Positions 43,001 to 52,920 are shown, counted from the first letter of the stretch. The stretch is 64,000 bases of DNA from Maritalea porphyrae (GCF_030159895.1 NZ_BSNI01000001.1:336663-400662); one strand, 5' to 3'. The notes: generated by a model from the letters alone, not told the origin. Program-made: numbers and translations.

Positions 43001-43877
43001 CCTGCAGTGCGGTTCTTGCAAGCATGTCTTTGAAGGTATGCAGCAAGGACGACTTATCGCTGTTGGGTAGAAAGCTAACCGAAACATCGTATCCCGGCAT
43101 ATTCTTTGTCTCTGTAATTTCAATGTCTGAAGCTGCATTTGCACGGGCTGAAAAAATATCGACGATTGTGATGCCCATGCCCACCTTTACCAATGAAATG
43201 GCGGTGTGGTAGGTTTCAGTAGCGAGCTGTGGGCTCGCGGTAAGCCCAGCATTTTCCTTTGCCATGTCAAGCAATTGCCCTAGCGGCCCACTATCCGCGA
43301 TTGATATAAAGTCTTCTTTTGTCACAAGTGAAATATCGGGTGTTTCTTTGACATCTGCTCGGTTGCGTGGGCTAACGACAACAAACCGACCGCGTCCAAT
43401 TTTGTGTGTACGCATGGCGGGAAAGTCGCCACCATAGAATGAAAGCGCAATATCGATATCCTTACGCAATAAGGCTTCGCGCATCGTATCGTATCGCATC
43501 ACGCTTGCGGAAATGGCGATATGGGGAAATACCTGACGCAGAGCGGCAAGTGCGAAAGGGAGCAGTTGGAATGAAAGGGCGGGCACAACGCCAATCTTCA
43601 TATTAAGGCCGATACCTTCATTGATGTTCTCGCAAATCTGGCTGACGCGGTCGACTTGTTTCATAAGACTTTCTGTATGCGCGAACAGCAGTTTGGCTTC
43701 ATGACTGGGTACAATGCGTTTGCCCTGTCGATGAAACAACTGGAAGCCAAGCTGGTCTTCTGCGTGTCGCAAAGCGGTGCTGACCGCCGGTTGCGAAATA
43801 TTGAGCACACGGGCCGCAGCGCTAATTGAGCCTTCAACCATGATTGTGTGAAAAATTTCGATGTGCCTTAAGCGCAT
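42993..43877 (-). CDS. LysR-family regulator of the amino-acid catabolic island
   Basis: A 294-residue LysR regulator (helix-turn-helix GSISAAARVLNISQPAVSTA, LRHAEDQLGFQLFHRQGKRI; effector domain IGVVPALSFQLLPFALAAL). The start is the ATG on 43877-43875, 8 bases after GAGGG; a TTG five codons earlier is within that site. It is divergent from the DadA-type oxidase gene, with a TTATAA-N7-TTATAA element between, so it probably activates the oxidase/TRAP/aminotransferase genes. Confidence 0.88.
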   Translation of the reverse strand: MRLRHIEIFHTIMVEGSISAAARVLNISQPAVSTALRHAEDQLGFQLFHRQGKRIVPSHEAKLLFAHTESLMKQVDRVSQICENINEGIGLNMKIGVVPALSFQLLPFALAALRQVFPHIAISASVMRYDTMREALLRKDIDIALSFYGGDFPAMRTHKIGRGRFVVVSPRNRADVKETPDISLVTKEDFISIADSGPLGQLLDMAKENAGLTASPQLATETYHTAISLVKVGMGITIVDIFSARANAASDIEITETKNMPGYDVSVSFLPNSDKSSLLHTFKDMLARTALQVI

Positions 43878-43903
43878 AAGATGATCCCTCAAATTTCGAT
43901 TTA

Positions 43904-43922
43904 TTATAACTTCAGATTATAA
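43904..43922. promoter_or_regulatory. Candidate LysR box
   Basis: TTATAA-CTTCAGA-TTATAA is a symmetric element 27 bases upstream of the LysR start and about 200 bases before the divergent oxidase gene. Its spacing fits the T-N11-A pattern of LysR sites. Confidence 0.35.
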
Positions 43923-44119
43923 GAAGCCAATGTATTATTATTTACTTTTTGGTTAGGAATTGCATAGGCTGCGTGGATTGAGGGTGGACAGGGCGAGTGA
44001 CGGTCGATGTTTCGACAAGTTCAAGTCAGCAGTTTTGAGTGTATTGGTATTGCCGTTTCTATCGAGCAAGTGTTCGAGTCAAATGGCCGACGTTCATGTG
44101 CTTTGGGAGCATCTTGCTG

Positions 44120-45472
44120 ATGTCAGTAGGCTCGCCAGAACCATCCGACAAGTCTCACAAAAAGCCCGTTATTGCAGTGGTTGGCGCAGGTGTTGTTGGT
44201 ATAGCGACAGCGCTTGCTCTTTCAGAGCGCGGATTCGCCGTTAAGATCGTCGATCAAAGAGATGATGTGGCGCAGGCAACAAGTTGCCGGAATGGTGCGC
44301 AACTAAGTTATGCATATGCCGATGCCATGGCGGCGCCGGGTTTGGTGGCAATGGCCACAAGAATACTAACTGGGCAAGAAACTGGGCTGAAATTTAGACT
44401 GAAGCCGAGCCTTCATAACTATAGTTGGCTAGCGTCGTTTGTACGCGAAGGGTCGAAAGAGCGTTTTCTAGCGAACACAAAACGCAGCTTGCAGATTGCT
44501 TTGCGCAGCAAAAAGCAAATGGATAGCTGGCAAAATCGCTATGGGTTTGCTTTCGAACATCAAACCAACGGGAAACTTCAGATTCTTCCAAACCAACAAG
44601 CTGTCGACGATATTGCTGAACTTGTTGAGTTAAAACAATCGATGGGAATCAACCAATCTGTGCTGACGCCGCAACAAGCAATAGCGGTTGAGCCGGCGCT
44701 GGCGCGTTTTTGTGGGGATATGGCTGGCGCGCTCTATTCACCAGATGAAGAGGTGGGTGATCCATACCTTTTTGCGAAAGCGGCGTTAGCGCAGATCTTA
44801 TCAGCAGATTCAGCAAATGAGTTCCTTTCGGGCCAGCGGATAAAGAAGCTTGAGTTGAGTGACGGCGAACTAGTCGGTCTTGGTACAGACAATGGCGTGA
44901 TCAAGGCTGACGGCTTTGTTTTTGCCTTAGGCCACCGGGCGCCCAAGTTTGCACGTGACTTGGGTGTGGCAATTCCTGTTGTTCCAGTTGCGGGATACAG
45001 TTTGACATTTCCATTGGGGGCCAGTGCGCCCAAACACAGCATTACAGACATTAAAGCAAAAGCCGTGATTTGTCCGCTTGGCGGCAAATTAAGAATTGCT
45101 GGATTCGCAGACATTGGCGAGATTGCGGAAGTGCCAGCCGAAAACCGCGTCGATCAACTCCGGTCGGTTTTAACATCAAGGTTTCCGGGCGCTGCAATTG
45201 TTAGTGGCGATGGCAACCCGTGGATCGGGCATCGTCCAGTGACGCCAGATTCGCAACCAATTGTCACAGGCACCAAATTTGAAAACGCATTTGTGAATTG
45301 CGGTCATGGTACCTTGGGCTGGACAATGGCTGCAGGAACCGCGGCGGACATAGCAAGTCAGATTTCATCGAAATTTAGCATGAATAGCAATGACATACAC
45401 AGAATTACGACTGAAACGTTGTCGGCGATTGATACTGACCCTAGCAGTGAAGAGCAGGCAATTTCAGCGTAA
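44120..45472 (+). CDS. DadA-type FAD-dependent D-amino acid dehydrogenase/oxidase
   Basis: A 450-residue flavoprotein. The N-terminal Rossmann motif VVGAGVVGIATALALSERGF (Gly22-x-Gly24-x-x-Gly27) is followed by the DadA-like SCRNGAQLSYAYADAMAAPG and the C-terminal WIGHRPVTPDSQPIV and GHGTLGWTMAAGTA. The family deaminates D-amino acids or N-alkyl amino acids to 2-oxo acids. The start is set at the ATG on 44120 (MSVGSPEPSD) with GGGAG upstream; an open frame 27 codons longer lacks an FAD-like start. A 7-bp CATGCCA/TGGCATG hairpin (45478-45494) separates it from the TRAP binding protein. Confidence 0.88.
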   Translation: MSVGSPEPSDKSHKKPVIAVVGAGVVGIATALALSERGFAVKIVDQRDDVAQATSCRNGAQLSYAYADAMAAPGLVAMATRILTGQETGLKFRLKPSLHNYSWLASFVREGSKERFLANTKRSLQIALRSKKQMDSWQNRYGFAFEHQTNGKLQILPNQQAVDDIAELVELKQSMGINQSVLTPQQAIAVEPALARFCGDMAGALYSPDEEVGDPYLFAKAALAQILSADSANEFLSGQRIKKLELSDGELVGLGTDNGVIKADGFVFALGHRAPKFARDLGVAIPVVPVAGYSLTFPLGASAPKHSITDIKAKAVICPLGGKLRIAGFADIGEIAEVPAENRVDQLRSVLTSRFPGAAIVSGDGNPWIGHRPVTPDSQPIVTGTKFENAFVNCGHGTLGWTMAAGTAADIASQISSKFSMNSNDIHRITTETLSAIDTDPSSEEQAISA

Positions 45473-45525
45473 CACAACATGCCAAATTGGCATGAAATAT
45501 AGAAACGTCTAAAGGGAGAAACGAC

Positions 45526-46494
45526 GTGAAAAAAATGATCATGAGTGCTGCAGTTGGTGCAGCAATGGTGGCGGGCTTGGCTGGTGCATCTTTTGCACAA
45601 GAGCAACGCATCATTTCAATTGGTACTGGTGGTGTAACAGGCGTGTACTATCCAACAGGTGGCGCTATTTGTCGCTTGGTCAACAAAAACCGCGCAGAGC
45701 ACAAAATTCGTTGTTCTGTAGAGTCGACAGGTGGCTCAGTTTACAACATCAACACAATTCGCCAAGGCGAGTTGGAGTTTGGCGTTGCGCAGTCTGATTG
45801 GCAGTATCATGCTTACAACGGCACTTCAAAGTTTGAAGAGCAAGGCGCATTCACTGACCTGCGTGCCGTATTCTCGGTACACCCAGAGCCATTTACAGTT
45901 GTGGCGCGTGCCGATTCTGGCATTAAGAATTTTGAAGACCTCAAAGGCAAGCGCGTGAACATTGGTAACCCAGGTTCAGGTCAGCGCGGCACAATGGAAG
46001 TGTTGATGAATGCACTTGGTTGGACAACTGCTGACTTTGCACTTGCATCAGAACTTAAAGCTGCTGAGCAGTCTCAAGCACTATGCGACAACAAGATCGA
46101 TGCGATGATTTACACAGTGGGTCACCCTTCCGGCTCAATTTCTGAAGCGACAACGTCTTGTGATTCAGTACTTGTGAATGTAACCGGCGAAGCAGTTGAT
46201 AAATTGATTGCTGAAAATAGCTTCTATCGTACTGCGACTATTCCTGGTGGCATGTATCGCGGTAACGATGCTGACGTAACAACATTCGGTGTGGGCGCAA
46301 CTTTTGTGACTTCAGCCGCTGTTGCAGACGACATCGTTTATGAAGTTGTTAAAGCAGTGTTTGATGACATTGACGGCTTCCGCAAATTGCACCCTGCATT
46401 TGCAAACCTAGATCCAAAACAAATGGCCAAAGATGGTCTGTCAGCACCAATTCATGATGGTGCTGCGAAGTACTACTCAGAAAACGGCATGTAA
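45526..46494 (+). CDS. TAXI-family TRAP transporter solute-binding protein
   Basis: A 322-residue periplasmic protein with signal [20 protein letters not shown] (cleaved near SFA), and the TAXI hallmarks [40 protein letters not shown] and [24 protein letters not shown] proteins bind glutamate, other amino acids or small organic acids for TRAP uptake. The start is GTG 45526 behind GGGAG. It is followed by a strong hairpin and then the fused TRAP permease. Neighbouring aminotransferase and oxidase genes suggest an amino acid or amine substrate. Confidence 0.92.
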   Translation: MKKMIMSAAVGAAMVAGLAGASFAQEQRIISIGTGGVTGVYYPTGGAICRLVNKNRAEHKIRCSVESTGGSVYNINTIRQGELEFGVAQSDWQYHAYNGTSKFEEQGAFTDLRAVFSVHPEPFTVVARADSGIKNFEDLKGKRVNIGNPGSGQRGTMEVLMNALGWTTADFALASELKAAEQSQALCDNKIDAMIYTVGHPSGSISEATTSCDSVLVNVTGEAVDKLIAENSFYRTATIPGGMYRGNDADVTTFGVGATFVTSAAVADDIVYEVVKAVFDDIDGFRKLHPAFANLDPKQMAKDGLSAPIHDGAAKYYSENGM

Positions 46495-46506
46495 GCCTGA
46501 TCTGTT

Positions 46507-46544
46507 GGGGCGGCGCCATTTGGTGCCGCCTCTTCCCAATTGGG
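46507..46544 (+). other. Stem-loop between TAXI protein and TRAP permease genes
   Basis: A stem of 11 bp (46507-46517 with 46522-46532, two G-T pairs) around ATTT, 12 bases after the stop codon, with no good T-run. It is followed by the palindrome CCCAATTGGG (46535-46544), which by itself makes only a weak hairpin. Probably stabilises the binding-protein message. Confidence 0.6.
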
Positions 46545-46572
46545 GGAGAATTTGGGTGTTTTGGAGGGGCAG

Positions 46573-49203
46573 ATGAGCGACACAAACAACAAGAATGCGC
46601 CATTGAGCGATGAAGAATTGGAAGAATTGGTTGCGGCAAGCGATAGCGGCGCGCGTAATCCAGCAGGGCCTGTCGGCAAATTGATAGCCGGTGTGGCGCT
46701 TTTTTGGGCGGCCTTCCAGTTGTGGATAGCATCGCCACTACCTTACACAGCCATCGGCCGTATTATTCCTGTTCTAAACGATACACAAACACGTTCGTTG
46801 CACTTGGCCATCGCCATTTTCCTCGCATTTATGGCCTATCCAGCGTTCAAAAACAGTTCGCGTACGCGCATCCCAATTTATGATTGGGTTCTTGGGATTA
46901 CAGGCGCGCTGTGCGCAGGTTTTGCGTTTTACGCCTATGAAACATTGGCAAATACAGGCGCACAGGGGTTGCCAGAGACATATCAACTCGTGATGGCGGG
47001 CGCAGGGATGCTAATCTTGCTCGAAGCTGCGCGGCGCGCGCTTGGGCCGGCACTTGCTGTTGTCGCCATGATATTCCTTGTTTACGTGTTTTTTGGTTCA
47101 GAAAGCTTCATACCGGATGTTATCCGATGGAAGGGCGCTAGCTTTTCAAAAGCAATGAGCCATATGTGGCTAACAACCGAAGGCGTTTTTGGTATCGCAC
47201 TTGGTGTGTCGGCCAGTTTTGTTTTCCTATTTGTTCTGTTCGGCTCGCTGCTCGATAAAGCAGGGGCGGGGAACTACTTCATTCAAATTGCGTTTTCTTT
47301 GCTTGGTCACCTGCGCGGCGGACCTGCCAAGGCGGCCGTTGTCGGTTCTGCTATGACAGGGCTTATTTCTGGTTCTTCAATTGCGAACGTTGTGACCACA
47401 GGTACCTTCACCATTCCATTGATGAAACGTGTCGGCTTCACGTCCGAACAGGCTGGCTCGGTTGAGGTTGCATCGTCGGTAAATGGTCAGATTATGCCGC
47501 CTGTTATGGGTGCCGCGGCATTTTTGATGGTTGAATATATCGGCATTCCATATGTCGATGTAATTAAGCACGCATTTTTGCCGGCGGTTGTGTCCTACAT
47601 TGCGCTTCTTTATATCGTCCATTTGGAAGCCTTGAAGAAAGGCATGAAGGCGCTGCCAAAACCAGTGCAACAGACCAAGACGTTCTTGGGCCAATTACTC
47701 TCAACATTTATCGGGTTCGCTGTCTTCGGTGCTTTGTGTTTCGGGATTTATTACGGCATCGGCTGGATGCGTGATCTGTTCGGCGAGAATGCTTCGATTA
47801 TTCTCACGGTTTCAACGCTAGCCATTTACGTTGGCATGGTTGCAATGGCTGCTCGTGCACCAGACTTGGCAATGGACGACCCTAAATCGGAAATTGTGAA
47901 ACTGCCTGTGTACGATGATATTAAAGGTACAGGGCTGCACTATATTCTACCAATCATCGTATTGGTCTGGTTTTTGATGGTTGAACGCAAGTCACCAGGG
48001 CTTTCAGCGTTTTGGGCGTCTTCTTTGTTGATCATAATTCTGCTCACGCAGAAGCCGTTGAAAGTATTTTTCCGCAAGTCGGGGGATATAGCTGCTGCGT
48101 TTAAAAGTGGCTTTGATGATTTGATCTCCGGGATGATTGCTGGTTCGCGCAATATGATCGGTATCGGCGTTGCGACTGCTGCGGCGGGCATTATCGTTGG
48201 CACCGTTACTCTTACGGGCGTTGGCCAAGTTATGGCTGAGTTGGTTGAGTTTATCTCCGGTGGAAATCTGATCTTGATGCTGATGTGCGTTGGCGTGATC
48301 AGTTTGATCCTTGGTATGGGTCTGCCCACAACTGCCAACTACATTGTTGTGTCATCACTAATGGCTGCCGTTGTGGTTGAGTTAGGCGCGCAGAGTGGTC
48401 TGATTGTTCCATTGATTGCGGTACACATGTTTGTCTTCTATTTCGGGATTATGGCGGACGTAACGCCCCCGGTTGGGCTCGCCTCTTTTGCCGCCGCCGC
48501 GGTTTCAGGCGGCGATCCGATCCGAACAGGTTTCACCGCATTCTTTTATAGCTTGCGCACTGTTGCACTCCCATTCCTATTCATCTTCAACACTGACCTA
48601 TTGTTGATCAATGTTGGTTGGATTGACGGCATATTCATCTTCATTGTGGCGACAATTGCGATGTTGTTATTCGCGGCGGGGACGCAAGGATATTTCTTTG
48701 CACGGTCTCGCAAGTGGGAATCTGCACTGTTGATATTAATCGCATTCACGCTGTTCCGCCCGGGCTTCTTCCTTGACTATGTGCAACCGCCATTTGTTAC
48801 CTCGGCGCCAACGCAGCTTGAGGAAGTTGTCGGGAAGGCACCAGTTGGCAGTGACATTCGAATAGTTATTAGCGGACCAGACTTTGATACGGGTCTTGTT
48901 AAAGACGTTACTGTTGTGTTGCCGGTCACAGCTGAAGGTGACGGCGCAACGCGCATGTCCAACGTTGGTTTGACTACGTTCCCAGAAGGGGATGTTGTGA
49001 AACTGGACGAGCCGTTCCCGGGAACGCCGTATTTTGAGACACTTGGTGGATTTGATTTCTATATGGATGAACCCGTTGAGATCAAATCAGTGCAGACAGC
49101 TGCGGAGCGCATGCCCAAGCAGATTTTCTACATTCCATCCTTGTTGTTGTTGGGCTTGGTCATCATGTTGCAGCGCCGTAGGCAAATGCAACCGGCCTTT
49201 TAA
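46573..49203 (+). CDS. TRAP transporter fused permease (4TM/12TM, TAXI-associated)
   Basis: An 876-residue inner-membrane protein combining small and large TRAP permease parts, the form normally paired with TAXI binding proteins. DctM-like motifs include GSAMTGLISGSSIANVVTTG, VNGQIMPPVMGAAAFLMVEY, GMGLPTTANYIVVSSLMAAV and ADVTPPVGLASFAAAAVSGG. The last 150 residues form a soluble domain and a final membrane helix. Import is driven by an ion gradient, not ATP. The start is ATG 46573 behind GGAGGGG. Confidence 0.93.
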   Translation: MSDTNNKNAPLSDEELEELVAASDSGARNPAGPVGKLIAGVALFWAAFQLWIASPLPYTAIGRIIPVLNDTQTRSLHLAIAIFLAFMAYPAFKNSSRTRIPIYDWVLGITGALCAGFAFYAYETLANTGAQGLPETYQLVMAGAGMLILLEAARRALGPALAVVAMIFLVYVFFGSESFIPDVIRWKGASFSKAMSHMWLTTEGVFGIALGVSASFVFLFVLFGSLLDKAGAGNYFIQIAFSLLGHLRGGPAKAAVVGSAMTGLISGSSIANVVTTGTFTIPLMKRVGFTSEQAGSVEVASSVNGQIMPPVMGAAAFLMVEYIGIPYVDVIKHAFLPAVVSYIALLYIVHLEALKKGMKALPKPVQQTKTFLGQLLSTFIGFAVFGALCFGIYYGIGWMRDLFGENASIILTVSTLAIYVGMVAMAARAPDLAMDDPKSEIVKLPVYDDIKGTGLHYILPIIVLVWFLMVERKSPGLSAFWASSLLIIILLTQKPLKVFFRKSGDIAAAFKSGFDDLISGMIAGSRNMIGIGVATAAAGIIVGTVTLTGVGQVMAELVEFISGGNLILMLMCVGVISLILGMGLPTTANYIVVSSLMAAVVVELGAQSGLIVPLIAVHMFVFYFGIMADVTPPVGLASFAAAAVSGGDPIRTGFTAFFYSLRTVALPFLFIFNTDLLLINVGWIDGIFIFIVATIAMLLFAAGTQGYFFARSRKWESALLILIAFTLFRPGFFLDYVQPPFVTSAPTQLEEVVGKAPVGSDIRIVISGPDFDTGLVKDVTVVLPVTAEGDGATRMSNVGLTTFPEGDVVKLDEPFPGTPYFETLGGFDFYMDEPVEIKSVQTAAERMPKQIFYIPSLLLLGLVIMLQRRRQMQPAF

Positions 49204-49215
49204 AGGAGAGCTTTG

Positions 49216-49647
49216 ATGTTTAAATCAGTGTTGTTACCAATTGATCTTAACCAAGAGAGTTCTTGGGATCGAGCGTTGCCCGCTGCTGAGCAAATTGCGA
49301 GAGATTATGGCGCAAAGCTCACCATTATGAGCGTGTTGCCAACTTTCGGTTTGCCTGCTGTTTCTCAATACTTCCCAGAAGGGTTTGAGAAAAAGGCAGA
49401 GACTGCCGCAGGCGAGGTTTTGAAGAAGTTTGTGCAGGAGAAATGCACAAACCCAGATCAGATCAAAACGCATTTATCGCATGGCACGATCTACGATGAG
49501 ATTTTGCAATATGCGGATAAAATTGGATGTGACGTCATCGTGATGGGGTCGCACAGACCGGCATTGCAGGACTATTTGCTCGGCCCAAATGCTGCGCGAG
49601 TAGTTCGTCATGCCAAACAATCGGTCTTTGTTGTTAGACCAAATTAG
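49216..49647 (+). CDS. Universal stress protein (UspA family)
   Basis: A 143-residue Usp with the nucleotide-binding signature VIVMGSHRPALQDYLLGPNA and VVRHAKQSVFVVRPN (G-x2-R-x9-G-S/T type, here GSHRP... followed by GPNAARVVRHAKQSV). Usp genes accompany TRAP transporters elsewhere, for example TeaD with the ectoine system TeaABC, where the protein modulates uptake. It follows the TRAP permease by 12 bases with AAAGGAG upstream, so it is in the same operon. Confidence 0.9.
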   Translation: MFKSVLLPIDLNQESSWDRALPAAEQIARDYGAKLTIMSVLPTFGLPAVSQYFPEGFEKKAETAAGEVLKKFVQEKCTNPDQIKTHLSHGTIYDEILQYADKIGCDVIVMGSHRPALQDYLLGPNAARVVRHAKQSVFVVRPN

Positions 49648-49671
49648 TACAACGCATTAGCGGAACAAAAA

Positions 49672-51021
49672 ATGTGTGCAGATCATGTGTTTCCACGCCA
49701 CACCCGCGTGGACCTTCCCGTCGTCGTGGCTGGCGACGGGGCATGGCTTATTGATGCCAACGGTAAGAAGTATCTGGATGGATGTGGCGGAGCGGCTGTG
49801 TCGTGCCTTGGCCATTCGGCCAAGCCTGTGTTGGATGCTGTCAAGCAACAGCAAGATACAATTTCGTATGCCCATACCTCTTTCTTTACGTCGGAACCGG
49901 CGGAAAAACTTGCCGACAAGCTCATTGAGCTGGCACCTGACAATATGGAGCGTGTTTACTTTGTCTCTGGTGGCTCCGAAGCCACGGAGAGCGCAATCAA
50001 ATTGGCGCGACAATATTTTTTGGAAATTGGGCAGCCTGAGCGAAAACACATCATTGCGCGCAAGCAAAGCTACCATGGCAATACACTTGGCGCATTGTCC
50101 GCTGGCGGCAATATGTGGCGCAAAGCACAGTTTGAACCGCTCATGGTGCCATCAATGGTGCACATTGATGCGTGCCATTATTGGCGTTTCGCTGAACCAG
50201 GCGAAGGTGAGTTTGATTATGGACAGCGAGTTGCAAATCAGCTGGAGGAAATGATCCAACAGCTCGGGCCACAAAACGTTGCAGCATTCATAGCAGAACC
50301 GATTGTTGGCGCAACAATGGGCGCAGTGCCACCAGTTGAAGGATACTATGACCGTATACAGGAGATATGTAAGGAACACGGCGTTCTCTTGATCATGGAC
50401 GAAGTGATGGTTGGCTGTGGGCGTACGGGTAAGTATTTTGCCTCGGAACACTACAACATCAAACCGGATATGATTTGTATCGCAAAGGGCATTGCTGCCG
50501 GGATTCAGCCTCTAGCAGCGATGCTTTGCTCGGCTGAAATTTACAGGGCGATCAAGGATGGCAGCGGGTTTTTCCAGCATGGGCACACCTATCTAGCGCA
50601 TCCTTCGGCATGTGCTGCTGGACTGGCAGTACTTGAGGAGATCGAAAGCAGGAACCTACTTGAGCGGGTCACAGAATTGGGTGCCAAGCTTGAAGCTGGG
50701 CTGCAAAAGGCGTTTGGTCAGCATCCGCATGTCGGCGATATTCGCGGTAAAGGACTTTTCTGGGGGCTGGAGCTTGTTACCGATAGACAAAGCAAGTCGC
50801 CGTTCGATCCAAAGCTTGGCATCGCAGGTCGGGCGAAGAAAGCCGCGTTTGCCCGTGGATTGATGATCTATCCGATGGGGGGCACCATTGACGGTAAAAG
50901 CGGCGATCATATCCTGTTGGCGCCGCCTTTTATCTATGAGGACGAGCACATTGATATGCTGATCGAACGATTGGCATTAGCGCTTGATGATGTTTTTGCT
51001 GAACAACAGATCGCATCATGA
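49672..51021 (+). CDS. Class III PLP-dependent aminotransferase
   Basis: A 449-residue class III (omega) aminotransferase. PLP contacts: SGGSEATESAIKLARQYFLE (phosphate site), SYHGNTLGALSAGG, LIMDEVMVGCGRTGKYF (Asp243 for the pyridine nitrogen) and Schiff-base Lys272 (CIAKGIAAGIQPLAAML). Such enzymes act on beta-alanine, taurine, GABA, diamines or other omega- or beta-amines. The downstream beta-keto acid cleavage enzyme, overlapping by four bases (ATGA), argues that its product is a beta-keto acid, so a beta-amino acid donor is likely. That is inference from context. Confidence 0.92.
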   Translation: MCADHVFPRHTRVDLPVVVAGDGAWLIDANGKKYLDGCGGAAVSCLGHSAKPVLDAVKQQQDTISYAHTSFFTSEPAEKLADKLIELAPDNMERVYFVSGGSEATESAIKLARQYFLEIGQPERKHIIARKQSYHGNTLGALSAGGNMWRKAQFEPLMVPSMVHIDACHYWRFAEPGEGEFDYGQRVANQLEEMIQQLGPQNVAAFIAEPIVGATMGAVPPVEGYYDRIQEICKEHGVLLIMDEVMVGCGRTGKYFASEHYNIKPDMICIAKGIAAGIQPLAAMLCSAEIYRAIKDGSGFFQHGHTYLAHPSACAAGLAVLEEIESRNLLERVTELGAKLEAGLQKAFGQHPHVGDIRGKGLFWGLELVTDRQSKSPFDPKLGIAGRAKKAAFARGLMIYPMGGTIDGKSGDHILLAPPFIYEDEHIDMLIERLALALDDVFAEQQIAS

Positions 51022-51806
51022 CTGGGCCTTACATTTTGGTGGCGCCAAACGGTGCGCGGCGAACTAAAGCCGACCATCCAGCGCTGCCGATCACCATTCA
51101 AGAGATTGTTGATACTGCTAAGCAGTGCTTCGCTGTTGGAGCAAACGGTATTCACGCACATGTGCGTGATCAAAATGATGCGCATATACTAGATGCGGGG
51201 CTTTACCGTGAATTGATTGACGAGTTGTCCGTTCAAGTTCCTAGAATGGATGTGCAGATTACAACAGAAGCCGTTGGCATCTATTCTCCGGTGCAACAAA
51301 TGGATGTTGTGTCCAAAGTGCGGCCGAAAATGGTTTCAATCGCGCTTAGCGAACTCGATACACTTGAAGACAAGGCCGAGTTATCTCGATTTTATCATGG
51401 CCTTGCTTCGGATGGGGTTGAGGTTCAGCACATCATTTATGATCCGGCCGAAATGCATCGCTTTGAGCAAATGGTGGATCAAGCCATAATTCTGGCTGAG
51501 AAACCATCTTTTTTGTTTGTGCTTGGTCGCTATACGGTTGGCCAGCTTTCAAATCCGCAACATTTTGATCCATTTTATGATGCGTTTCAACGCTCTCCAT
51601 TTTCGCAAACAGGTAAGCATATGACCTGTGCATTTGGCGCGCGCGAGACCTATTGTTTGTTGCATGCCGCCGAAAAAGGCAGCGATTGCCGGATCGGATT
51701 TGAAAATAATCTGGTGATGGATAATGGCGAGATGGCCGTCGATAATGCGCAAAGAGTCGCCGATTTGGTTTCAAAACTGAATGCTGATTCTAAAGTGAAG
51801 AGTTGA
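51018..51806 (+). CDS. Beta-keto acid cleavage enzyme (BKACE, DUF849)
   Basis: A 262-residue member of the BKACE family (PF05853), TIM-barrel zinc enzymes that condense a beta-keto acid with acetyl-CoA and cleave it to acetoacetate and a new acyl-CoA. The zinc/substrate signature is His46-Ala-His48-Val-Arg50-Asp51 (GIHAHVRD), with APNGARRTKADHPALP at the start and the CAFGARETY segment near residue 210. It is slightly short for the family (usually 270-310). Coupled to the aminotransferase. Known family members cleave 3-keto-5-aminohexanoate or dehydrocarnitine; this one's substrate is not readable. Confidence 0.9.
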   Translation: MTGPYILVAPNGARRTKADHPALPITIQEIVDTAKQCFAVGANGIHAHVRDQNDAHILDAGLYRELIDELSVQVPRMDVQITTEAVGIYSPVQQMDVVSKVRPKMVSIALSELDTLEDKAELSRFYHGLASDGVEVQHIIYDPAEMHRFEQMVDQAIILAEKPSFLFVLGRYTVGQLSNPQHFDPFYDAFQRSPFSQTGKHMTCAFGARETYCLLHAAEKGSDCRIGFENNLVMDNGEMAVDNAQRVADLVSKLNADSKVKS

Positions 51807-51930
51807 TAACAGATTGAAATAAATAGACTAAATCAAATCGTACTCCCGTGACAGGTTGGTGTCAGTTTTGAGTGGTGCCATGTCTTGCGAACCGACAATC
51901 GGTTTCAAGAGACTTTTTGGGAGGACATTG

Positions 51931-52905
51931 ATGTTCAAAAAAATCACAGCTGCAATTGCGGCGACTTCACTTGTGCTAGGTGCTGCGAGTGGAGCCATGG
52001 CTGACGGCCACAAAGTCGTTGACCAAATTAAATTCCTTATTCCTGGTGGTGCTGGCGGCGGCTGGGATGGTACTGCACGTGGTACAGGCGAGGCTCTGAC
52101 AAAATCAGGTCTTGTTGGCGGCGCGACATATGAGAACATGTCTGGCGGCGGCGGCGGTAAAGCCATTGCGCACATTATTGAGACAAAAGACCAAGACACT
52201 TTGATGGTCAACTCAACGCCAATCGTGATCCGGTCTTTGCAAGGGGTGTTCCCTCAATCCTTCCGTGACCTAACCCCAATCGCCGGCACGATTGGTGACT
52301 ATGGTGCAGTGGTAGTTCACAAGGATTCTTCTATTGGTTCAATGCAAGAGTTTTTGGCTGAGTATGCTAACGACCCACGCAATATTGCTATTGGTGGTGG
52401 TTCGGTTGCTGGCGGCATGGATCACTTGATCGCGGCGTTGATCATGAAAAATGCTGGCGCAAACCCGATTGATGTGAAGTACATTCCATATGATGCGGGC
52501 GGCAAAGCGATGGCTGGTTTGCTTTCAGGTGAAATTGCTGCGCTTACGACAGGTTTTGGTGAAGCGATTGAGTTAGCACGCCAAGGTGAAGTGAACATTT
52601 TGTGTGTGACTTCAAATGAACGTTTGGGCACATCGCCTGATACGCCAACCTGTGCTGAAGCCGGCTCGCCAACCACTTACTTTGTGAACTGGCGCGGTTT
52701 CTTTGGTGCACCAGGCTTGTCAGCCGAGAAGCAAGAAGCATTCGTTGCTGCGCTTGAGAAAATGTATGACACGCCTGAGTGGGCTGAAGTACGTGACCGT
52801 ATGGGTTGGGTTGAGATCTACAATCCAGGTGCTGATTTCGTGAAATTCTTGGAAGGTCAAGAAGAAGAGATTGGTGGCCTAATGCGTGAACTTGGCTTCC
52901 TGTAA
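51931..52905 (+). CDS. tctC: TTT-family substrate-binding protein (TctC)
   Basis: A 324-residue periplasmic binding protein with signal MFKKITAAIAATSLVLGAAS (cleaved near AMA) and tctC features (IKFLIPGGAGGGWDGTARGT, IAIGGGSVAGGMDHLIAALI, YDAGGKAMAGLLSGEIAALT, NWRGFFGAPGLS). It captures a carboxylate such as citrate or a related acid for TctAB. The start is ATG 51931 with GGGAGGAC upstream. The leader holds an AACCGA/TCGGTT hairpin (51890-51904). Two strong hairpins follow the gene. Confidence 0.92.
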   Translation: MFKKITAAIAATSLVLGAASGAMADGHKVVDQIKFLIPGGAGGGWDGTARGTGEALTKSGLVGGATYENMSGGGGGKAIAHIIETKDQDTLMVNSTPIVIRSLQGVFPQSFRDLTPIAGTIGDYGAVVVHKDSSIGSMQEFLAEYANDPRNIAIGGGSVAGGMDHLIAALIMKNAGANPIDVKYIPYDAGGKAMAGLLSGEIAALTTGFGEAIELARQGEVNILCVTSNERLGTSPDTPTCAEAGSPTTYFVNWRGFFGAPGLSAEKQEAFVAALEKMYDTPEWAEVRDRMGWVEIYNPGADFVKFLEGQEEEIGGLMRELGFL

Positions 52906-52920
52906 GCAATCAATCTAAGC

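Noticed and set aside
46535-46544. CCCAATTGGG palindrome after the TAXI gene as a second strong hairpin.
   Set aside because: Only three G-C pairs can form around a four-base loop; counted as weak.
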